Assembly (NCBI RefSeq): GCF_902498745.1
Contig: NZ_LR701479.1
Span: 1,058,292-1,122,291, forward strand
Origin: Erythrobacter sp. EC-HK427
GTDB lineage: Bacteria > Pseudomonadota > Alphaproteobacteria > Sphingomonadales > Sphingomonadaceae
Direction of reading: 5' to 3'
DNA length: 64,000 nt
Shown: positions 8,709-18,452 of the stretch, piece after piece
Position numbering within the stretch: the first letter of the stretch is position 1
Layout of the letters: each line of letters starts with the position of its first letter
Made by a program: the position numbers and the translations under genes
The notes under the pieces: generated by a model
What the model was told of the DNA's origin: nothing
What the model saw: the letters and a program-made list of their open reading frames with translations, nothing else
Databases searched by the model: none

Positions 8709-9242
8709 TCAGGCCTCTTCGGCACTTTCGTAATATTGCGGCGCGTGTTCTTTCAGCACGTCGAGGATCTTGGCGAGCGCGGTCGGCTCGTCGGTCTTCT
8801 CCATGGCTGCCAGTTCGCGGGCGAGCCGGCTGGAGGCCGCTTCGAAAATCTGCCGTTCGGAATAGCTTTGCTCGGGCTGGTCTTCAGGGCGGAACAGGTC
8901 GCGCGTCACTTCGGCAATCAGTACGATTTCGCCCGAATTGATTTTCGCTTCATATTCCTGCGCGCGGCGGCTCCACATGGTGCGTTTGACGCGGGGCTTG
9001 CCCTTCAGCGTTTCCATCGCTTCCTTCAGCGTCTTGTCGCTGGAGAGCTTGCGCATCCCGATGCTTTCGACCTTGTTGGTCGGAACGCGGAGCGTCATCC
9101 GCTCTTTTTCGAAACGGAGGACATAAAGTTCCAGCTGCATTCCGGCGATTTCTTCGTTCTGCAGCTCGATCACGCGGCCCACGCCGTGCTTGGGATAAAC
9201 GACATAATCGCCGACTTCAAAAGCGGTCGCATCAGCGGCCAT
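8709..9242 (-). CDS. carD: CarD-family transcriptional regulator
   Basis: RNA polymerase-binding regulator of 177 residues. The N-terminal CarD/TRCF RNAP-interaction domain (FEVGDYVVYPKHGVGRVIEL onward) covers about residues 7-65. The C-terminal helical domain includes KRTMWSRRAQEYEAKI, the conserved Trp region that contacts promoter DNA in this family. The ATG at 9242 has AAAGGA 8 nt upstream; the longer start at 9263 would add seven atypical residues. Monocistronic, ended by the long hairpin at 8642-8703. Confidence 0.94.
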   Translation of the reverse strand: MAADATAFEVGDYVVYPKHGVGRVIELQNEEIAGMQLELYVLRFEKERMTLRVPTNKVESIGMRKLSSDKTLKEAMETLKGKPRVKRTMWSRRAQEYEAKINSGEIVLIAEVTRDLFRPEDQPEQSYSERQIFEAASSRLARELAAMEKTDEPTALAKILDVLKEHAPQYYESAEEA

Positions 9243-9425
9243 AAGCAATCCTTTCACTGGCAAACCCGCATGGTTTCAACGACAAAAGCTCTCATGCGCT
9301 GAACCGGGTCAGCCACAATGCGTTTTGTCGAGAAGTAGCGGGGACCTGCCTTCCTAATCCGCCTGGCACGCGAAACCCTGCGCCAGTTGCACATTATATA
9401 ACAGAGTCGCGACAGAATTTCCAGT

Positions 9426-9448
9426 GGGTGGTGAATCGCCACCCTTTT
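9426..9448 (+). terminator. Small hairpin between carD and fdxA
   Basis: GGGTGG pairs with CCACCC (7-nt loop) and is followed by TTTT on the plus strand. Both neighbours are on the minus strand, where no T-run follows, so it may only stabilise or end readthrough. The rest of the 238-bp gap (9243-9480) holds no recognisable gene; it presumably carries the carD promoter. Confidence 0.35.
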
Positions 9449-9480
9449 GCCCGCTGCGGCGCGCTTACTTGCGCGGTAGC

Positions 9481-9819
9481 TTAGTCGCCCTCACCCGGTG
9501 CTTCGGAGAAGAATTCCTCGAACTTGCCTTCCTGGCCCTTGAAATCGTCCGCGTCGGCAGGCGGCTCTTTCTTTTCGGTGATGTTGGGCCATTCGGCGGA
9601 GAACTTGGTGTTCAGCTCCAGCCACTTTTCGAGGCCGTCCTCGGTATCGGGCAGGATCGCTTCGGCCGGACATTCGGGCTCGCACACGCCGCAATCGATG
9701 CATTCGGACGGGTTGATGACGAGCATATTCTCGCCTTCATAGAAACAATCGACCGGGCACACTTCGACGCAGTCGGTATATTTGCATTTGATGCAGGCGT
9801 CGGTGACGACGTAAGTCAT
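9481..9819 (-). CDS. fdxA: Seven-iron ferredoxin FdxA
   Basis: Electron carrier of 112 residues with one 3Fe-4S and one 4Fe-4S cluster. The cysteines sit in [17 protein letters not shown] (residues 9-25) and [12 protein letters not shown] (40-51), the FdxA arrangement. The C-terminal extension is charged, as in this subfamily. The ATG at 9819 (MTYVVTDAC) is the conserved start; the longer in-frame start adds 11 unrelated residues. It lies downstream of the S4-domain and helicase genes on the same strand, a grouping I recall from other alphaproteobacteria. Confidence 0.95.
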   Translation of the reverse strand: MTYVVTDACIKCKYTDCVEVCPVDCFYEGENMLVINPSECIDCGVCEPECPAEAILPDTEDGLEKWLELNTKFSAEWPNITEKKEPPADADDFKGQEGKFEEFFSEAPGEGD

Positions 9820-9878
9820 GGCAGCAGCATTCCCTTTCGTTTGCTTGGCCAATCCCTATGGCGATTGCCCGCAAAGCG

Positions 9879-10148
9879 TCAAGCGCCAGTATGCTGGCCG
9901 CCATTCAATTGCCGGTAGTGGCTGCGCGCCTCGGCAGGCGGGCCGCGCCGTTCGGGCAGGCTGTCGATAGCGATCACCGCGATATGCGGGCCGAGGGGCA
10001 GGGTGAGCACGTCACCAACCCCAACCGCGCGTGATGCCGCTATCACCCGTTCGCCATTGCAGCGGATATGCCCTTCACCGATCCAGCTTTGCGCGACGCT
10101 GCGGCTTTTCGCAAAGCGCAGGCGGCACAGCAGCAGATCGAGCCGCAT
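9879..10148 (-). CDS. S4-domain RNA-binding protein (Hsp15/HslR-like)
   Basis: An 89-residue protein consisting mostly of one S4 RNA-binding domain (MRLDLLLCRLRFAKSRSVAQ through VLTLPLG). This resembles Hsp15, which binds stalled 50S subunits carrying peptidyl-tRNA in E. coli. The start codon directly abuts the stop of the helicase gene, so the two are probably co-transcribed and both act on RNA. The role beyond RNA binding is inferred. Confidence 0.85.
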   Translation of the reverse strand: MRLDLLLCRLRFAKSRSVAQSWIGEGHIRCNGERVIAASRAVGVGDVLTLPLGPHIAVIAIDSLPERRGPPAEARSHYRQLNGGQHTGA

Positions 10149-12788
10149 TCAGTTCTTGAAGAGATCGGCCAGCCCCGCCAGCGCCTTGCCGGTCGCAGGC
10201 TGGTTGGCGGGCGGACGCGCCTCGCGCCGGTCTGGGCGGGGGCCGCGCGCATCGCGCTTGTCCTGGGGCGGAAATTTGCCCTTCGCCTCTGTCTTCTCCG
10301 TCTTGCGCGGGCCGCGATGCGGGCGCTCGGGCGCGGTGTCCTTGCGCGGCGGGCGCCAGCTCCACGGAACTGGCGGGGGAGGGCCGTATTGGCCGTCGGG
10401 AAGCGTGACCTCCTGCCCTTGACGGAAGCCCGCATCCTTCATCAGACTGCGGAAATTCTCGAGCGAAAGCCCCATGCTGGTGGCGAGCGCGATATCGACC
10501 GGAAAGCCCTTGCCGCCCGCAACTTTGCCCGCCTTGGCGCGCTGTTCATGCGCGGCGCGGAACAGTTTTTCCGCCATATCAATGCGGATCGCCTGCTTAC
10601 CCGCGCGGCGATAGCCTGCAGGCAAATGCTTCGCGCCTTCGATCACCGGCGCCATGCTGTCGTGCAACTCGCGCGGGTCTGCGCCCAGTGCTTTGAGCAG
10701 CTTGCGCGGGGCGGGTTTGAGCAGCGCGGGCAGATAGACATCGGTCGAACCGATCACCACACCCAGTTTGCGCAGCAGGGGCCGCTGTTCCTTGGCGACG
10801 TGCTTCAGCCCTGCATCCTCGCGCCGCACCGTGCCGTTGCGGTCGATCAGCGTCAGCAGCAAAGCGCGCACTTCGCTGCCCGCATCTGGGTCTTGCGCGC
10901 CTTCCTCCAGCGCCTTCAACGGCGCGAGCGGGGCGAGTTGCCCGTCGAGCCAGACTTGCAAGGCTTCGCCCAGGCGCTTCGCATTGACGGGATCGAGCGG
11001 GCGCAGTTCCTTCGTCATCACAATGCGCGGTGATGCGGCGGTCTTGCCCTTTTCCAGCATGGCGACCGGCTGGCCATCGCGGCGGATCGCGCCTTCGGCA
11101 ATCTCCAGCGCGCCAAGTTCGGATGTCACCAATTGCTCGGCCTTTTGCGCCAGCAGCGCCGCCATGTGCTTCTCCGCTGCCGCCAGCATCAGCTTGCGGT
11201 CTTCCTGCCCGGCATCGGGATCGACGACGAAGCGGAAGCCTTCCAGATGGCCGATCGCTTGCCCTTCCACCGTCACCCGGCCATCATCTTCGAGATTTAC
11301 CCGCAACAGTCCTGCATCCTTTCCCATACCGCGCATCAATACTGCGGTTCGGCGATTGACGAAACGTTCGGTCAGCTTGCCGTGCAGCGCATCCGACAGT
11401 TTCGCTTCCGCCGCGCGCGCTCTTGCAGCCATTTCGTCGCGTGCCAACACCCAATCGGGCCGCTGGCAGATATAGGCCCAGCTGCGGATCGCCGAGAGGC
11501 GGCCTTGCAGCGTGTCGATATCGCCGCTGGTATTGCCGAGTTCGCTCACCCGCGCCGCGACATAGTCCGCGCCGATATGGCCGTGGCGCAGATCGGCCCA
11601 AAGGCGGGCGACGAAGCGCGAATGCGCCTCCGGCCCCAGCTGGCGGAAATCGGGGAGCTGGCACGCTTCCCAGAAGCGGCGCACCAAGGCCGGCGTCGTG
11701 ACGCTATCGCTGACGTCATGCTGCTCGGCGAGGCGTTTGAGCACCGCAAGATCAATCGCTTCGGGCGCGGCGGCCAGCTGCTCGCGTTCGGGGCGCATCG
11801 CGAGATCGTCGATCAACCGCGCCAGACTGTCAAAACGCGGTTCGGGATTGCGCCAGTAAAGCCGCGTCAGCGGGGCGAAGCGGTGGTTCTCAATCGCGTA
11901 GATTTCTTCTTCGCTGAATTCGAGCGGTGCCGAACCGCGTCCGCCGCCCCCTGAGAGCACGCCGAAACTGCCATCGGTCTGATGGCGCCCTGCTCTCCCC
12001 GCAATCTGCGCCATTTCGGCAGGCGTCAGCCGCCGCTGGCGCACTCCGTCAAACTTGCTCAGCGAGGCAAAGGCGACGTGGCGCACATCGAGATTGAGCC
12101 CCATACCGATGGCATCGGTGGCAACGATGTAGTCAACCTCGCCCGACTGGAAGAGCTCGACCTGGCGGTTGCGCGTTTGCGGGCTCAATGCGCCCATCAC
12201 CACCGCCGCCCCGCCGCGGAACCGGCGCAGTAATTCGGCGACCTGGTACACCTGCTCGACCGAGAAGGCGACAATCGCGCTGCGCGGCGGCAGGCGTGAC
12301 AGCTTGGCGGCACCGGCGTGGGACAGGGTGGAGAAGCGCGGGCGCTGTTCGATACTCGCCCCCGGCAACATCGCGCGGACAATCGGTTCGAGCGTGGCCG
12401 AGCCGAGCAGCATCGTCTCTTCCCGCCCGCGCGCGTGAAGCAGGCGGTCGGTGAAAATATGCCCGCGCTCGCGGTCTGCCCCTAGCTGCGCTTCGTCCAG
12501 CGCGACGAAGGCCTGGCCTCCTCCGTTTCTGGGCATCGCTTCGGCGGTGCAGAGGAAATAGCGCGCATGTGGCGGCTCGATCCGCTCCTCGCCGGTAATC
12601 AGCGCACAAGTCGCCTCGCCCTTGATCCGGCAGACCTTGTCATAGACCTCGCGCGCCAGCAGTCGCAGCGGGAAGCCGATCACGCCCGAGGAATGGCCGC
12701 ACATCCGCTCGATCGCCAGATGCGTCTTGCCGGTATTGGTCGGGCCGAGCACGGCGCGCAAAGGGCTGGCGGAGGGAGGATGGGGCAC
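10149..12788 (-). CDS. Suv3-like superfamily 2 RNA helicase
   Basis: SF2 helicase of about 879 residues. Walker A GPTNTGKTHLA is near residue 15, the DEAQ motif is in FVALDEAQLG, and motif VI is AQIAGRAGRHQ. The layout resembles mitochondrial Suv3 and bacterial MgpS-type helicases. A helical C-terminal half ends in a basic, low-complexity tail (PRKDTAPERPHRGPRK...) likely to bind RNA. I favour the GTG at 12788, directly preceded by GGAGGA, over an ATG at 12839 that lacks a ribosome-binding site. It heads a helicase-S4-fdxA group. Confidence 0.88.
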   Translation of the reverse strand: MPHPPSASPLRAVLGPTNTGKTHLAIERMCGHSSGVIGFPLRLLAREVYDKVCRIKGEATCALITGEERIEPPHARYFLCTAEAMPRNGGGQAFVALDEAQLGADRERGHIFTDRLLHARGREETMLLGSATLEPIVRAMLPGASIEQRPRFSTLSHAGAAKLSRLPPRSAIVAFSVEQVYQVAELLRRFRGGAAVVMGALSPQTRNRQVELFQSGEVDYIVATDAIGMGLNLDVRHVAFASLSKFDGVRQRRLTPAEMAQIAGRAGRHQTDGSFGVLSGGGGRGSAPLEFSEEEIYAIENHRFAPLTRLYWRNPEPRFDSLARLIDDLAMRPEREQLAAAPEAIDLAVLKRLAEQHDVSDSVTTPALVRRFWEACQLPDFRQLGPEAHSRFVARLWADLRHGHIGADYVAARVSELGNTSGDIDTLQGRLSAIRSWAYICQRPDWVLARDEMAARARAAEAKLSDALHGKLTERFVNRRTAVLMRGMGKDAGLLRVNLEDDGRVTVEGQAIGHLEGFRFVVDPDAGQEDRKLMLAAAEKHMAALLAQKAEQLVTSELGALEIAEGAIRRDGQPVAMLEKGKTAASPRIVMTKELRPLDPVNAKRLGEALQVWLDGQLAPLAPLKALEEGAQDPDAGSEVRALLLTLIDRNGTVRREDAGLKHVAKEQRPLLRKLGVVIGSTDVYLPALLKPAPRKLLKALGADPRELHDSMAPVIEGAKHLPAGYRRAGKQAIRIDMAEKLFRAAHEQRAKAGKVAGGKGFPVDIALATSMGLSLENFRSLMKDAGFRQGQEVTLPDGQYGPPPPVPWSWRPPRKDTAPERPHRGPRKTEKTEAKGKFPPQDKRDARGPRPDRREARPPANQPATGKALAGLADLFKN

Positions 12789-12982
12789 AGTTCCTCCGTC
12801 ATGGCGACTGCGCGGGCGCTGCGCAAGCAGGCCCCTCATTTGGTCGCGCGTGCGACTCCGCTCATCGACGTTAGGGTGAAATTCACTTTATCCCCGTAGG
12901 AATACGCGCAAATACGAGGGCCGCACTGGTCGCGCGAATTTCCCGTGCCTATGGCGCGCGCAAGGCCGTTTGGAGAACGTGA

Positions 12983-14584
12983 GTGTTCACCGGAGACGCA
13001 CATTCCCCGCAAGGTGATGCGGACGATAGCCAGCAGGCCGCTGGCCCCGTGCGTGCGTCAGGCTTTTCCGTTCCGCAGCAAAGCGGCTTCCGCCGCCGGA
13101 TAAACCGTTCGTCCACCCTGTTTTCGCGCCCGCTCTTTTCCGGCATCGCCAAGGCCAGTTGGGCACCCGATCTTTCGCGCAATATCGGCTCCAAAAGCTG
13201 GCTGCGCGGTGCGGCAAGCGTGGTGGTGCTGTCCGCCGTGGCGATTGCCGCATGGCCGGGTTTTTCCCCCGTTTCCGCCGCCCCTTCGATGCCAATCGAC
13301 GATGCGGTGCGGGACGAGTTTCGTAGCCAGATGATCATGCCGCTCGCGCTGGGCGCGGATAGCGGCAAGCGGATGGGTGCGACCTTTGCCGTGTCCGAAC
13401 TCGCCAGCGCGCCCGAACGCCCGCGGCTCGATCTGGTGGCAACGCTGACGCAGGGCGACAGTTTCGACCGGATGCTCCGCCGCGCCGGCGTGGGCGAGGC
13501 CGAGGCGGCGCAAGTCGCACGGATGATTTCCAGCGCGGTGGCGCTTGGCGAAATCGATCCGGGCACGCAGGTTGACATCACGCTTGGTCGCCGCACCGGC
13601 AATGATGCGCCGCGCCCGCTCGATGCGCTGTCGTTCCGCGCGCGCTTCGATCTGCAACTGGTGGTGGAGCGGCGCAACGGCCAGCTCGTGCTCGATCCGC
13701 GCCCGATCATGGTCGATGCGACACCGCTGCGGGTGCGTGGCACGGTGGGCAGCAGCCTGTACCGCTCGGCCCGCGCCGTCGGCGCGCCGCCCAGCGCGGT
13801 GCAGGAATATCTGCGTACCATCTCGCAAGAGCTGAATCTGGACGCCGATGTCAGCGCGACCGACGAATTCGATATGATTATCGATTACCGCCGCGCCGCC
13901 ACCGGTGAAATCGAAGTCGGCGATCTCCTCTATGCCGCGATCATCCGCAATGATCGCCCGCGCCTGCAGCTGATGCGCTTCGGCCGCGAAGGCCGGTTCT
14001 ATGACGCAGCGGGCGAGGGCACGATGCGCGAAGGGCTGATCCGTCCGGTGCCGGGAGCGATATCCTCGCGCTACGGAATGCGCCGCCACCCGATACTCGG
14101 CTATCGCCGGATGCATTCGGGTGTCGATTTCCGCGCCGCACACGGCACGCCGATTTACGCGGTGACCGATGGCACAGTCAATTTTGCCGGACGCAATGGC
14201 GGATACGGCAATTTCGTCCGTTTGCGCCATGCGGGCGGGATTTCGACAGGCTATGCGCATATGAGCCGGATTGCGGTGAGCAACGGGCAAAGCGTCGCGC
14301 GCGGACAGGTGATCGGCTATGTCGGTTCGACCGGCCTCTCCACCGGCCCGCACCTGCATTATGAAATGTATCGCGGCGGTCAGGCGATTGACCCGCTGAG
14401 CGTGCAATTCGTCACAAGGGCGATGCTCTCGGCCACCGAAATGGCCAATTTCCGCGAGCGGCTGGTCCGCCTGCAACGGGTCGAGCCCGGCGCGGCGCTG
14501 GCCAATCTGGCGCCCGATCCCGCCATGCGCGAGACGCCGCAGCGCGAGATCGACCGGATCGAAAACCGCCGCTCCATCGACTGA
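12983..14584 (+). CDS. M23-family peptidoglycan endopeptidase, membrane-anchored
   Basis: Cell-wall hydrolase of 533 residues. A cytoplasmic N-terminus of about 70 residues precedes one membrane segment (LRGAASVVVLSAVAIAAWPG) and a periplasmic region with an OapA/LysM-like part. The LytM/M23 catalytic domain follows at about 360-470. Zinc ligands are present in MHSGVDF and GPHLHYEM, so it should be active, cleaving peptide cross-links. It starts with GTG at 12983, preceded by GGAG. The 194-bp gap upstream (12789-12982) shows no gene and separates it from the divergent helicase. Confidence 0.9.
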   Translation: MFTGDAHSPQGDADDSQQAAGPVRASGFSVPQQSGFRRRINRSSTLFSRPLFSGIAKASWAPDLSRNIGSKSWLRGAASVVVLSAVAIAAWPGFSPVSAAPSMPIDDAVRDEFRSQMIMPLALGADSGKRMGATFAVSELASAPERPRLDLVATLTQGDSFDRMLRRAGVGEAEAAQVARMISSAVALGEIDPGTQVDITLGRRTGNDAPRPLDALSFRARFDLQLVVERRNGQLVLDPRPIMVDATPLRVRGTVGSSLYRSARAVGAPPSAVQEYLRTISQELNLDADVSATDEFDMIIDYRRAATGEIEVGDLLYAAIIRNDRPRLQLMRFGREGRFYDAAGEGTMREGLIRPVPGAISSRYGMRRHPILGYRRMHSGVDFRAAHGTPIYAVTDGTVNFAGRNGGYGNFVRLRHAGGISTGYAHMSRIAVSNGQSVARGQVIGYVGSTGLSTGPHLHYEMYRGGQAIDPLSVQFVTRAMLSATEMANFRERLVRLQRVEPGAALANLAPDPAMRETPQREIDRIENRRSID

Positions 14585-14646
14585 CCGGTTCGAAAATTCG
14601 CCGCCCGCATTGCCCGTAAACGCCTTTTGCGGCAGGACTCGCCCGC

Positions 14647-15642
14647 ATGAACCGAAGCTACCCCAACACCCGCCTGCGCCGCACCCGCGCCAAGGCCTGG
14701 AGCCGCGCCATGGTGCGCGAGACCATTCTGACGCCAAGCGACCTCATCTGGCCGCTTTTCGTGACCGAGGGCACCGGCGTGGAAGACCCTGTCGCCAGCC
14801 TGCCGGGCGTCTCGCGCTGGTCGGTCGATGGCGTTGCCGCGCGGGCGAAAGAGGCGGCGGCGCTGGGCATTCCCTGCATCGCGCTGTTTCCCAACACGCC
14901 CGCGGCAAAGCGCAGCGATGACGGGGGCGAGGCGCTCAATCCCGACAATCTGATGTGTCGCGCGATCAAGGCGGTGAAGGACGCCTGCGGCGAGGATATC
15001 GGTGTGCTGACCGATGTGGCGCTCGATCCCTATACCACGCATGGTCAAGACGGGCTGGTGAACGGCGCGGGCTATGTGGTGAACGATGATACGGTGGCCG
15101 TGCTGGTCGATCAGGCGCTGAACCAGGCAGAGGCGGGCGCGGATATTATCGCTCCGTCGGATATGATGGACGGCCGCGTCCACGCCATCCGCATGGCGTT
15201 GGAAATGGGCGGGCACCATAATGTGCAGATCATGGCCTATGCGGCCAAATATGCCTCTGCCTTTTACGGCCCGTTCCGCGATGCGGTGGGCAGCGGTGGA
15301 CTGCTGAAGGGCGACAAGAAGACCTACCAGATGGATCCCGCCAATGGCGACGAGGCGCTGGCCGAAGTCGCGCTCGACATTGCCGAGGGAGCGGACAGCG
15401 TGATGGTGAAGCCTGGCCTCGCCTATCTCGATATCATTTGGCGGGTGAAGCAGCGGTTCGAAGTGCCCGTCTACGCCTATCAAGTAAGCGGAGAATATGC
15501 CCTGATCGAAGCAGGCGCAGCGGCAGGGATCGGTGACCGCGAGGCACTGCTGATGGAAAAGCTGATCGCTTTCAAACGCGCGGGGTGCTCGGGCGTGCTG
15601 ACCTATCACGCGCCGCTCGCCGCGAGATTGCTGGGAGCCTGA
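14647..15642 (+). CDS. hemB: Delta-aminolevulinic acid dehydratase (porphobilinogen synthase)
   Basis: Condenses two 5-aminolevulinate molecules to porphobilinogen in haem and bacteriochlorophyll synthesis; 331 residues. Both Schiff-base lysines are visible, in MAYAAKYASAFYGPFRDA (about K201) and DSVMVKPGLAYLD (about K255). The usual three-Cys zinc site is replaced by TDVALDPYTTHGQDG, marking the Mg-type enzyme common in alphaproteobacteria. It heads a tight run with GNAT (3-nt gap), fused synthase, carbonic anhydrase and DUF167 genes. Confidence 0.97.
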   Translation: MNRSYPNTRLRRTRAKAWSRAMVRETILTPSDLIWPLFVTEGTGVEDPVASLPGVSRWSVDGVAARAKEAAALGIPCIALFPNTPAAKRSDDGGEALNPDNLMCRAIKAVKDACGEDIGVLTDVALDPYTTHGQDGLVNGAGYVVNDDTVAVLVDQALNQAEAGADIIAPSDMMDGRVHAIRMALEMGGHHNVQIMAYAAKYASAFYGPFRDAVGSGGLLKGDKKTYQMDPANGDEALAEVALDIAEGADSVMVKPGLAYLDIIWRVKQRFEVPVYAYQVSGEYALIEAGAAAGIGDREALLMEKLIAFKRAGCSGVLTYHAPLAARLLGA

Positions 15643-15645
15643 GGA

Positions 15646-16236
15646 GTGGCGGCATTCCGGCATGAAACGGCGCGGCTGGTGCTGCGCGACTGGCGCGAGG
15701 GCGACGAGGGCCAGGCAGATTGGGACGAACAATTCCGGATCACCAACACTGCGCCCGTCATGCGCTGGCTTGGCGGAGTGATGGATGCGGAGAAGCTCGC
15801 CCAACAAGTCGCGCGGGTGGAGACGTGCCGGGCCGCGAACGAATTCTGTTTCTGGGTCGTCGAGCGACGCGATGATGGCGGCCATCTGGCAGGCGAGATG
15901 CTGGGGATGTGCGGCCTCAAACGCGCCGATGCGCCGGGCAGCACGGTCACCGGCAGCATGGAAGTGGGCTGGCGCTTTCGCGAGGATGCTTGGGGCTACG
16001 GCTATGCCAAGGAAGCGGCCAGCGCGGCGCTTCACCTTGCCTTCACCCGTTTCGGGGCAGAGCAGGTTGTCGCCCTGACGGTGGACGGCAATGCCCCCAG
16101 CTGGGGCCTGATGGAGCGCCTTGGAATGCAACGCCGCGCAGAGCTGGATTACGAAGATGTGCGCTATGATGCGGCGCTCAATCCAACCATCGTTTACGCC
16201 ATCACGGCAGAGCAATGGAGCGCAGCCCAGCCATGA
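15646..16236 (+). CDS. GNAT-family N-acetyltransferase (RimJ/RimL-like)
   Basis: Acetyl-CoA-dependent acetyltransferase of 196 residues. The family opening ETARLVLRDWREGDEG is followed by the acetyl-CoA motif region RFREDAWGYGYAKEAASAAL and the motif B segment NAPSWGLMERLGMQRRAELDY, all typical of the RimJ/RimL subgroup that acetylates protein N-termini or small amines. The substrate cannot be read from the sequence. GTG start at 15646, just 3 nt after hemB with GAGGAG overlapping the hemB stop region. Its stop overlaps the start of the next gene. Confidence 0.88.
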   Translation: MAAFRHETARLVLRDWREGDEGQADWDEQFRITNTAPVMRWLGGVMDAEKLAQQVARVETCRAANEFCFWVVERRDDGGHLAGEMLGMCGLKRADAPGSTVTGSMEVGWRFREDAWGYGYAKEAASAALHLAFTRFGAEQVVALTVDGNAPSWGLMERLGMQRRAELDYEDVRYDAALNPTIVYAITAEQWSAAQP

Positions 16237-18452
16237 GCATTGCCGCGCCCGGCGCCCGGCGCTGGCTGTTCACGCTGACCATTCTCGCGGGCAGTTTCCT
16301 GCTGTTCCTGGTGCAGCCGATGGTGGCGCGCATGGCGCTGCCCAGACTGGGCGGCGCGCCCAATGTCTGGAACAGCGCGATGCTGGTGTATCAGGCGCTG
16401 CTGCTGGGCGGTTATGCCTATGCCCACTGGATCGGCCGCTTCCCGCTGAAAACGCAAGGGATGATCCATATCGGCGTGCTGCTGCTGGGCGGGCTGACCC
16501 TGCCGCTGGCGCTCGCCGATATCACTGCGCCCATGCCCGGCTGGGAAGCGCTGTGGGTGCCGTATATGTTCCTGCTGACCGTCGGCCCCGCCTTTTTCGC
16601 CGTGTCGGCGCAGGCGCCGCTGATCCAGCGCTGGTTTGCCGCGCATCCGGCGGCGGGCAATCCCTATCCGCTCTATGCCGCATCCAATCTCGGCAGCTTT
16701 GCCGGGCTGCTCGCATACCCGCTGCTGGCCGAGCCGCTGCTGAGTATCGGGCAACAGAGCCTGTATTGGGCAATCGGCTATGCGCTGCTGATCGCCTTTG
16801 TGGTGTCGAGCGTGTGGGCGCGGCGCGATGCCCGGGCCGAGGATACGGCTACTCCCGAACCGCTGGAAGACATTCAGGATACTGGCGAACGCAGCGGCTG
16901 GAAAACCGTGCTGCTCTGGCTCGCGCTGTCCGCTGTCCCCTCGGGCCTGATGCTTTCGACCACGACCTTCCTTACCACCGATATCATGGCGATGCCGCTG
17001 CTGTGGGTGATCCCGCTCGGGCTTTACCTCCTCAGCTTCTCCATCGCCTTTGCCGAGAAGCGCCATATTGCGGGCTTCTTCGTGCTGATCGCGCCGGTGG
17101 TGCTGCTGGTCGACGGTTCGGTGGCCATGTTCACTGCCGGCCGCGCCAATCTGCTGGCGGCGGCGGCGAGCATCATGCTGCTGTTCGTCACCGCTGTCGC
17201 GCTGCATTCGCGGCTGTACGAGCATCGCCCGCCCGCCCGCGAACTGACGCGGTTCTACCTCGTGATGTCGGCTGGCGGTGCGCTGGGCGGCGTCTTCACC
17301 GCGCTGATCGCGCCGGTGCTGTTCGACTGGACGTGGGAGCATCCGCTGCTGGTGCTGGCGGCGGCGGCGCTGCTGCCCTTGGGGCCGTGGGAACGCTGGA
17401 TCGGCAGCCGCTTCGCCAATCCGCGCCTTGCGCTGATTGTGCTGGGTGGAGGTGTGTTGCTGGTGTTCAATTTTGCCTTCCAGATTTACCAGTCGGCCTT
17501 GACCGATGCCGTGCTGACTGCGGGGCAATGGGCGGCTTTGCTGGCCGTTCTTCTGGTGTCGGTGGTCTTCGCCGCAAAGCGCTGGTCGTTTGTCGCGGGC
17601 ACGGCGGCGCTGCTGCTGGCGCTGGGCGGAGTCGCCAATCTGCAAACCAGCATGGAAGGCGCGCGTGAGCGCAGCTATTTCGGCATTTATTCGCTCCGTG
17701 ACGAGGAGGATGGCGACCGCAAGCTGATGCACGGCACGACGATCCACGGCGTCCAGCGCGCGGGCGAGGAAGCAGCGACCGAGCCAACCGCCTATTACGG
17801 GCGCACATCGGGTGTAGGCCGCACTTTGTTGCAGGCCGATGCGATGTTCGGGCCAGAAGCGCGGGTCGGCGTGGTCGGGTTGGGCGTGGGGACGCTCGCT
17901 TGCTACAAACAGCCGCAGCAGGATTGGACCTTCTTCGAGATCGATCCCGAAGTGCTTGCCTATTCGGAGCGCGGGCAGTTCACCTATCTTTCCCGCTGCG
18001 CGCCCGACAGCCCGACGATTATCGGCGATGCGCGGATTGAGCTCGAGGCGATGGAAGCAGACCGCTTCGATATTCTGGTGATTGACGCCTTCAGTTCGGA
18101 CGCGATCCCGCTTCACCTGCTGACGGCCGAGGCGCTCGATATCTATCTGCGCGCAATGAGCGAGGATGGGCTGCTGGTGATGCATATCTCCAACAATTAC
18201 ATCCGGTTGGAGCCGGTGATCGCGCGGCTGGCGGAAAGCCGCAGGCTTACCGTGCGCCTGCTCGCCGACGGAATGGACCGCGAGCGCGAGCTGTTCGCCT
18301 CCAACTGGGTCGTCATGGCGCGCGATCCGGCCCGGCTCGCTTCGCTGGAGGCAGAGGGCGACTGGCGCGAACTCGCCGAGCCCGAAGGGCCGGTATGGAC
18401 CGACGATTACGCCTCTATCCTGCCCTATCTCGCGTGGGAGAATTTCCTGTGA
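16233..18452 (+). CDS. Fused membrane protein/spermidine synthase-like protein
   Basis: About 739 residues. The N-terminal 480 or so form many hydrophobic segments in an MFS-like arrangement (FTLTILAGSFLLFLVQPMVA, PLLWVIPLGLYLLSFSIAF and others). The C-terminal domain is a Rossmann fold of spermidine synthase type with VGVVGLGVGTLACY, FFEIDPEVL and DILVIDAFSSDAIPLHLL. Such fusions are widespread, but their reaction is not well defined and a true aminopropyltransferase role is doubtful. The ATG at 16233 overlaps the GNAT TGA (ATGA); an ATG 18 nt upstream is possible. The stop overlaps the next GTG. Confidence 0.88.
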   Translation: MSIAAPGARRWLFTLTILAGSFLLFLVQPMVARMALPRLGGAPNVWNSAMLVYQALLLGGYAYAHWIGRFPLKTQGMIHIGVLLLGGLTLPLALADITAPMPGWEALWVPYMFLLTVGPAFFAVSAQAPLIQRWFAAHPAAGNPYPLYAASNLGSFAGLLAYPLLAEPLLSIGQQSLYWAIGYALLIAFVVSSVWARRDARAEDTATPEPLEDIQDTGERSGWKTVLLWLALSAVPSGLMLSTTTFLTTDIMAMPLLWVIPLGLYLLSFSIAFAEKRHIAGFFVLIAPVVLLVDGSVAMFTAGRANLLAAAASIMLLFVTAVALHSRLYEHRPPARELTRFYLVMSAGGALGGVFTALIAPVLFDWTWEHPLLVLAAAALLPLGPWERWIGSRFANPRLALIVLGGGVLLVFNFAFQIYQSALTDAVLTAGQWAALLAVLLVSVVFAAKRWSFVAGTAALLLALGGVANLQTSMEGARERSYFGIYSLRDEEDGDRKLMHGTTIHGVQRAGEEAATEPTAYYGRTSGVGRTLLQADAMFGPEARVGVVGLGVGTLACYKQPQQDWTFFEIDPEVLAYSERGQFTYLSRCAPDSPTIIGDARIELEAMEADRFDILVIDAFSSDAIPLHLLTAEALDIYLRAMSEDGLLVMHISNNYIRLEPVIARLAESRRLTVRLLADGMDRERELFASNWVVMARDPARLASLEAEGDWRELAEPEGPVWTDDYASILPYLAWENFL

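Noticed and set aside
13058-16215. Long minus-strand frames (559 and 611 codons)
   Set aside because: They lie opposite the M23 peptidase, hemB and GNAT genes and translate to His/Arg-rich sequence with no family likeness.
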